Source: Pachyseris speciosa (taxonomy: Eukaryota > Cnidaria > Anthozoa > Scleractinia > Pachyseridae). Taken from it: 64,000 bases of DNA. The notes under the pieces are model-generated. The model did not search any database, was not told where the DNA came from, and saw only the letters and a list, made by a program, of their open reading frames with translations. The stretch lies in the NCBI GenBank assembly GCA_016490735.1, contig JAEMWC010000364.1:583501-647500 (forward strand), given 5' to 3'. Shown in pieces: positions 58,366-64,000 of this stretch (position 1 is its first letter; each line of letters starts with the position of its first letter). A program made the translations under genes and the position numbers.

Positions 58366-59479
58366 TGCAAATTTATTTTGACGTTTGTTTACAATTATTC
58401 ACTTCGCGTTTGCGTCCAACAAAGGAAACTATGTAACGCTAAGCAACTACAGGAAAGAATTAGAAGCATGGTTGTTCTTCTCGTAGTAGTGCAGTTTTTC
58501 TTTGTTGTTTTTGATTTCGTGTCGGACAAGTTCATTACATTTGCTAATACTGGCGAAGACCAACTTTAGCGAAAAACTATTTAAGACTTTGCTATGCTGC
58601 ATCCATGTCCGACTGTTAGGTCGAGAAATGAACTAGGCGATGATTCTAAACCTGAATTATTACTGCAATATGATTCTTTAAAATAGTCATTTTTACATTA
58701 TGCATCATTTATTTGTGATATATTTCAATCACACACTCAGTTGCTGATATTTGGAAGAAGCCATGGCATTTATGAAAGTAGAAAAATATATCAAGTATAT
58801 TTAATATACTTAATTGTGCATCTGAAAAGCTCTTTACTTACTTTTATGACCAATTAATCACGCGATCAATTAATAATTTCTTGATTAATTGTTTTGGGCG
58901 ACCAGAGTCTAGGCCTGGGTACCCTAGCTGGAATATTTGAAATTTTTCTTAGAAACTGGGGATGAGTGACTGTCTTAAAACAGGAACCCTACAGTGAGCT
59001 GGTGGACAGTGATACCCTCCAAAGAGGCTCTAGATTCACAGGCAAATACTATCACGTATATGTTCCCTGCAAAGGGCAGAAAAGTCAGTTACATTTCTAA
59101 CATTCCCTCACATGTGTCTGGGCTCCTAGTCCGGTGAACAAAGCCTTGGCTTTGTGTACCTTATCCACGAGTTAGCCATAGGCACCGTTTGATTTGTTCA
59201 CTGGGCGAAAAAACGGACTTACCAGTATAACAAATTTAAAGCGAATATATCGCAAATGCCACATTTGTTCATGATTGCTCAAATTTTCCGCAGGAGAGAT
59301 GATCAAATTTGCCACATTTTTGCAACCACGGCAATGCTGCTAAATGCCGTTTTGCTTCAAATTTTCCCCCATACGAAAAAGCAGAGATAACTTTATTTAC
59401 ATGGTAGTAAAAATGCGGATGTCAAAATTGACATTTTGAAAGGTCTTTGCCAAAGTCGTAAATGTGTTCAAAGTATTGT

Positions 59480-59890
59480 TTTTGAACTAGTTTGCACAGG
59501 ATAGCAAATGCGATCAAATAGTCATTTTTACAGATTTTTCTCAGGATAGTAAATGTGACCAAATAATCAGTTTTGCACATTCTTGCTCGGGATAGTAAAT
59601 GTGGTCAAATAACCATTTTGCGCAGTTTTGCTCAGGATAGTAAAAGTGATCAAAATATAATTTTTGCACATTTTTTCTCGGGATAGTAAATGTGATCACA
59701 TAATAATTTTTGCACAGTTTTGTTCAGGATAGTAAATGTGATCAAATAACAATTTTTGCACAGTTATGCTCGGTATAATAAAAGTGATCAAAATACACCT
59801 TCCCCACATTTTTCTATATTTTTCTGAGGATAGTAAAATCTATGTATTATTACATGTATATTGTACAGGATAGCAAATGCGATGAAATAA
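59480..59890. repeat. 46-bp minisatellite, about eight copies
   Basis: ggatagtaaatgtgatcaaa-type units start at about 59499, 59543, 59590, 59635, 59681, 59727, 59772 and 59828, i.e. 44-47 bp apart until the last. The copies have diverged from one another. Confidence 0.9.
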
Positions 59891-60193
59891 TAAATAAAAT
59901 GAACTCAAAATAGTGAGTAAATCGTTGCATTCACGCATAGTGAGTGTAAACTCGTTATACGATATGCGTGAAAAAAGTGCTCAGCTGTTGAGTACAATTA
60001 ACTGAAATTTTAAGATAAATCTACTCAAGAGAAATGCAAATATAACGACTCTTTATTATTAACTCACAATTCAGTTAAGCATACAATATAACCTCTATTT
60101 TGAGTAAAATATTTACTCAGACAGTGACTTAAAATGTTACTCAGGGTATACTGAGTAGAATAAAATAATGAATAGAACTGCTTCACAGTTGGT

Positions 60194-61205
60194 TTAACCC
60201 ATTGACTACCAGCTGTTTTTACGTTTTCGGAGTGATTTTCCACCTATAAACGATGAATAGCAATTTGTGACTCTTTATTTGAAACTACCAGGGAAAAGTG
60301 GTGCTGTCCTAAGCCACTGGAGGCTCAAGGTTTCTGAAAACGTCATTTTGACGTAGATATTTTTTATCCGTGAAGCAACAACAATGGCCCAAGTTCGGTT
60401 TGCTTGCGATTTTTGCTAAGTTTACAGCCATTTTTCATCTTTAGTGGCTGCCTGATGAGCATCATTAAGCGTGACGGTAGCTAAGAGTCCACTTTCTCAA
60501 AGAATCGAGCGAGGTGATGTACTTTGTTGTCGAATTTGGCTTGTTACTCGACGAACTGAGAATTTGGCCGGTCGGACACTTAGTACCTTTGGGACTCGAC
60601 CACTGATGAATTTCTCGACCTACCGCCGCATAGTTTGCAATTTGTGAGCACTGAAGATGACCACAAGCAGGACATTTTGGCGGTAGGTCGGAGTGGCTGT
60701 GTGAAAGAATTGGGGGAAGGAACGGGCGCTGTCAAAAATTCTCGTTAGTTCCCAGCATGCAACGCGCTCGAGATGTTGAAAATGTCGGGAAGGCCCGAAT
60801 GCACTGGAACAAAAGGCTATATCTACGCTCGGGAGAAGAATATGAACAAAAAAAGTCATTTCTAAGCTAGAAAAAGGACTGAATTTCGTTATGATGGCTG
60901 AAGTTTGGTTTTTCGACGATGATTTCCTTAAAAAACATGAAGGCAAAAAGGGGCATTTTTGTCGTTTCTCTTTAACGTTAAAAACGGTCAGTTTCGTTCT
61001 TGTCAAAACTCAAAAGGCCATATTTGGTAAAAAAAATCGCTTCGTTTCTTGCGTTTATTGGATATTCAAATTTAAAGGACATTCCATTTCGTGCTCACAA
61101 CTAACAGTTAAGGCAATGTTCGTGCGATTGAAAAAGTTGCAATGTTTTGAAGCATGGGAGTTTTTTTACGGCCGGTTTTGGCCGGCACGGGTGCCAATGG
61201 GTTAA
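60194..61205. mobile_element. 1-kb element with TTAA target duplication, piggyBac-like termini
   Basis: Outer ends ttaacccattgactacc and, inverted, ttaacccattggcacc; TTAA at both ends is the duplicated target of piggyBac-type transposons. The two interior open frames (60620-61006 minus, 60891-61205 plus) overlap and show no transposase DDD motifs I recognise, so it is probably non-autonomous. Confidence 0.68.
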
Positions 61206-64000
61206 AATTAAAAATGATTAAAAAACTATCAGGATCTGTCAATAACTACTAAATCACAACGTTACAGAAATAATAAAGCGTCTTTGTGATCTTTTTCACA
61301 AATATTTGCAATAAAAAAGCAAGTCACTGTACAAACTGAATTTTGAATTGAAGGATCGAATTGACAGATCTTCTAAAAGTCTGGACCTACAGTGTAGAGG
61401 TCCCAGCCTGAAACACTGAGAATTGGCCTCATTTTGGCTAGTTTATCGCATCCTCCATTTACAGTAAAAACCAAGAAAAATGAAACACCTACATTTATCC
61501 AAAAGTAATGTTAATTTTTTTTAAAACCACTGAAGAAATCGTCTGTAAGTTTGGCCAGCACTGTAGTAGAGCCAGGTGATTTTTTTCATCAATAAATTGT
61601 TTATTGTTATACAATTATCACTTCTAAATGCTTGACCAATAAGTGAAAAATTAAGAACAAATATTTGCATGTTTTGAGAAATTAATGGCAAGCATGTAGT
61701 ACAGCACATTACAGTGTTATTGCAAGTGGTCTCCTATGGAACACTGTTAGTAGCAAGTTGACAAAATGTAGAATTGATGACGACAGCTTCATGCCATCAT
61801 GAATCCGCAAAATACATGCTTGAAGATCTACAAACATCTATAATAGTATACTGTTGCGGTGCAATTTTAATTTTGTTTTCCTTTGTTTTTGTATATGGTA
61901 ATGTATGTCATGAGTGTAGAACAAAGAAAAATTGAACCAAGCTTGAAATTGAACCACAACACATACTATACAACAACAAATATCCCAAGACCTTGGGCAT
62001 AATTTAAGAAATATAAATACATTATGTTGCCAATACAGTGTACAGCAAGAGCTGTCTCAACTAATGGGATGCTTCAAAAGTGCAAAATGATCATTTGTTT
62101 ATCAGTGGCCAAGTGAAGTTTTCCAGACAATGAATGGAAATGGTTCCTCCTTTATGCAACAATGGGGTTCTTTCTGTTGAAGAAATAAACATGAATGCAC
62201 ATGTAAGTTTACAATTCTAAAACAATAACAACAGTAAAGCAAAATAATTATTACTCATTAACAAATTAATGTAGATACTGTAAGATCCTTGACAGGAAGA
62301 TGCTCACAGTACACTGCTCAGTGATAAGTGAGCCACCTACAGTGTAATGTATTTCAAGCTTGGAGTAAATTACATTAGTTCGTGTTTAACACTCAAGACA
62401 ATGGGAACTAATATTAGTGGTTACATGTAATTCCGGGGAGGATCAAATAAGGTGCGACTATGTACATCCATATTTTTGATTGAAGTCTGCATGATATGCA
62501 GTTGTAACTCTTTGGCTAAACATTCTTATAAGGAATCTTTCCCATCAAATAACTACTACACAAATATAATAATAGTTTAATCCTGTGTAAATCCTCAACA
62601 TTGTATTAATATTAATGGCTATTACAGTAATCATACTTCCTGCAAGGTATTCTATGGGAGCCCTACTTATCGGAAAGAGGAACTACATTTATAATTTTCA
62701 AAGTAAATCATTGCTTGCATTAAAATACTAGAGCAGTTCAACAAAATATACCTGTACTTTGAGTTAACTGCTGTACATTACATGTATACACTAAGCAGAA
62801 TTTTTAACTTTTCTGTAAATGTGGCAAAATGAAATTTAGGCAAAGTTAAAGTCAAAACAATGCTGCTGGCCAGCAGTTTTCTTCAGGGGAATGCGCGGGG
62901 TGGTTTCATTGTGCATGTTTTTGACACATTGATTTGGCACGTTGGCTTTGTGCTGGTTGATTTTTCCCCGGCCCTGCCCTCCCACTGTTGTCATGGTAAG
63001 TATAGGGTAAGTAGTGTTGTTCCACTGTGTGCCCAGGGGTGGTTGCAGCTCACTGCGCTTGCGCATGTCACTTTTCTTATGCTTATGCTTATGTTTATGC
63101 TTATGTCACTGTGTAAAACAGCCTTTACAGCTACAGCGAGATGACCTTCGTGCATGATCAGCTACCGTGTCACTTGACTCGATGAAGCTTGATTGATGGC
63201 ATAAAGAAACATTCCCATCGATCGTTAAACCGTTGTAAGAAAATTTTATGCATCTACCCAGAGATCGTAAAGCATGGAGAAGGAATAGTTCACAAGCAAT
63301 CTTTCTAAAGAGAGCGGAAAATTTATGACTCGAACGTTGAATCTCGATGAACGTTGAAATCCAACGGAAAAGGCGGTAAAATACGAAAAGCACGACGGGA
63401 ATGAACTACTTTGCGCATGATCAATTCGTACCCAAGGTCACTCGGCCAAAGAGGCCTGTCAGTAAAACCGGAGAATGTAGCCTGCTCTTGCTACCCAGGC
63501 TACCATCCCGGCTGACTTTAAACTGACATTTCTACCACTTGTCCACTGTTTATTTTCTATAAAACCCCTCTGTGTATAAACAATACACATAAAAGGCTTG
63601 CTTTTTCATGATTCCGGTTACCAGAATAGCCCGGTTACAAAGATCTCGCTTCACTCCTATGTCCTTCGTAAAAAAATTGCAGATGCACTGTCTGACAAAC
63701 ATTATTTCTTAAGTTGACCTTAAGTCGCATTCTTCTGTTACAAAGAATAAAGTTACAGCCCATTGCTCCTTGCGAAAGTGTTTTGTTATTGTTTGATCTT
63801 TTTCATACTTGATATACATGTATAAGCAAAGACATAACTTTAAACTGTAAATTTTCGGCTATACCACTATATATATGGGGTAAACATCATAACTACGTTG
63901 CACACAGGGTAAAACATGGCAAATTCGGGTCAAAACCAAAAATTTCCTGAAGCAACCAAATGTACGACAAAATATGTACAAAGTTGATGTTTGATCATTG
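61206..64000. other. No gene recognised
   Basis: AT-rich, unique-looking sequence. At 63076-63110 cttatgcttatgtttatgct resembles the CATAAGC-rich element end near 31330. Open frames at 62836-63393 lack motifs. Confidence 0.45.

Noticed and set aside
58339..58569. 76-residue hydrophobic open frame
   Set aside because: Begins inside an ATT microsatellite at a retroposon tail; no start context or similarity I recognise.
60620..61205. Overlapping 128- and 104-residue open frames as possible genes
   Set aside because: They lie on opposite strands of one transposon-like element and show no family motif.
1..64000. CRISPR array, operon or prokaryotic system
   Set aside because: Spliced genes, SINEs, LINEs and MITEs show this is eukaryotic; the tandem repeats lack spacer architecture.

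Overview
This is a piece of an animal nuclear genome: genes are split by canonical GT/AG introns, genes are sparse, and most of the DNA is transposon debris. Expanded UDP-glycosyltransferase (UGT) genes plus Penelope-like elements, tRNA-derived SINEs and very many small inverted-repeat elements (MITEs) suggest a cnidarian, probably an anthozoan such as a stony coral. That assignment is inference from repeat and gene style, not a species call.

Two gene families account for all the coding sequence I can support. At the left are two peroxiredoxin-6 (1-Cys peroxiredoxin) genes arranged tail to tail. A partial plus-strand copy has its last two exons at 900-2139, its 5' exons lying left of the window. 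A complete minus-strand copy has five exons between 15210 and 5876 and encodes 222 residues. A decayed extra copy of the penultimate exon lies at 5558-5632, just beyond the poly(A) signal of the minus gene. Intron 1 of the complete gene holds a 5'-truncated LINE flanked by an unusually long 83-bp target duplication.

From 18.9 to 55.7 kb lies a UGT cluster. All three genes share one five-exon layout with the same intron phases (0, 1, 1, 2). UGT-C (plus, 49126-54864) is intact at 501 residues. UGT-B (minus, 45933-40967), head to head with it, is a pseudogene with a nonsense codon, two frameshifts and a truncated exon 2. UGT-A is scrambled: exon 1 (35.7 kb), exon 4 and exon 5 (20.1-18.9 kb) are on the minus strand, while exons 2 and 3 (24.6 and 27.9 kb) are on the plus strand in reversed order. 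This is what an internal inversion, or a misoriented assembly block, would produce. The exon 3 splice donor is also lost.

The rest is repeats: Penelope-like 3' ends carrying hammerhead-ribozyme motifs, a palindromic Penelope composite at 20.8-22.0 kb with a 13-bp target duplication, LINE remnants, SINEs, at least ten MITEs, minisatellites, and inverted copies of a roughly 1.5-kb element around 29.4-34.7 kb. The right-hand 8 kb (55.7-64 kb) has no gene I can support.
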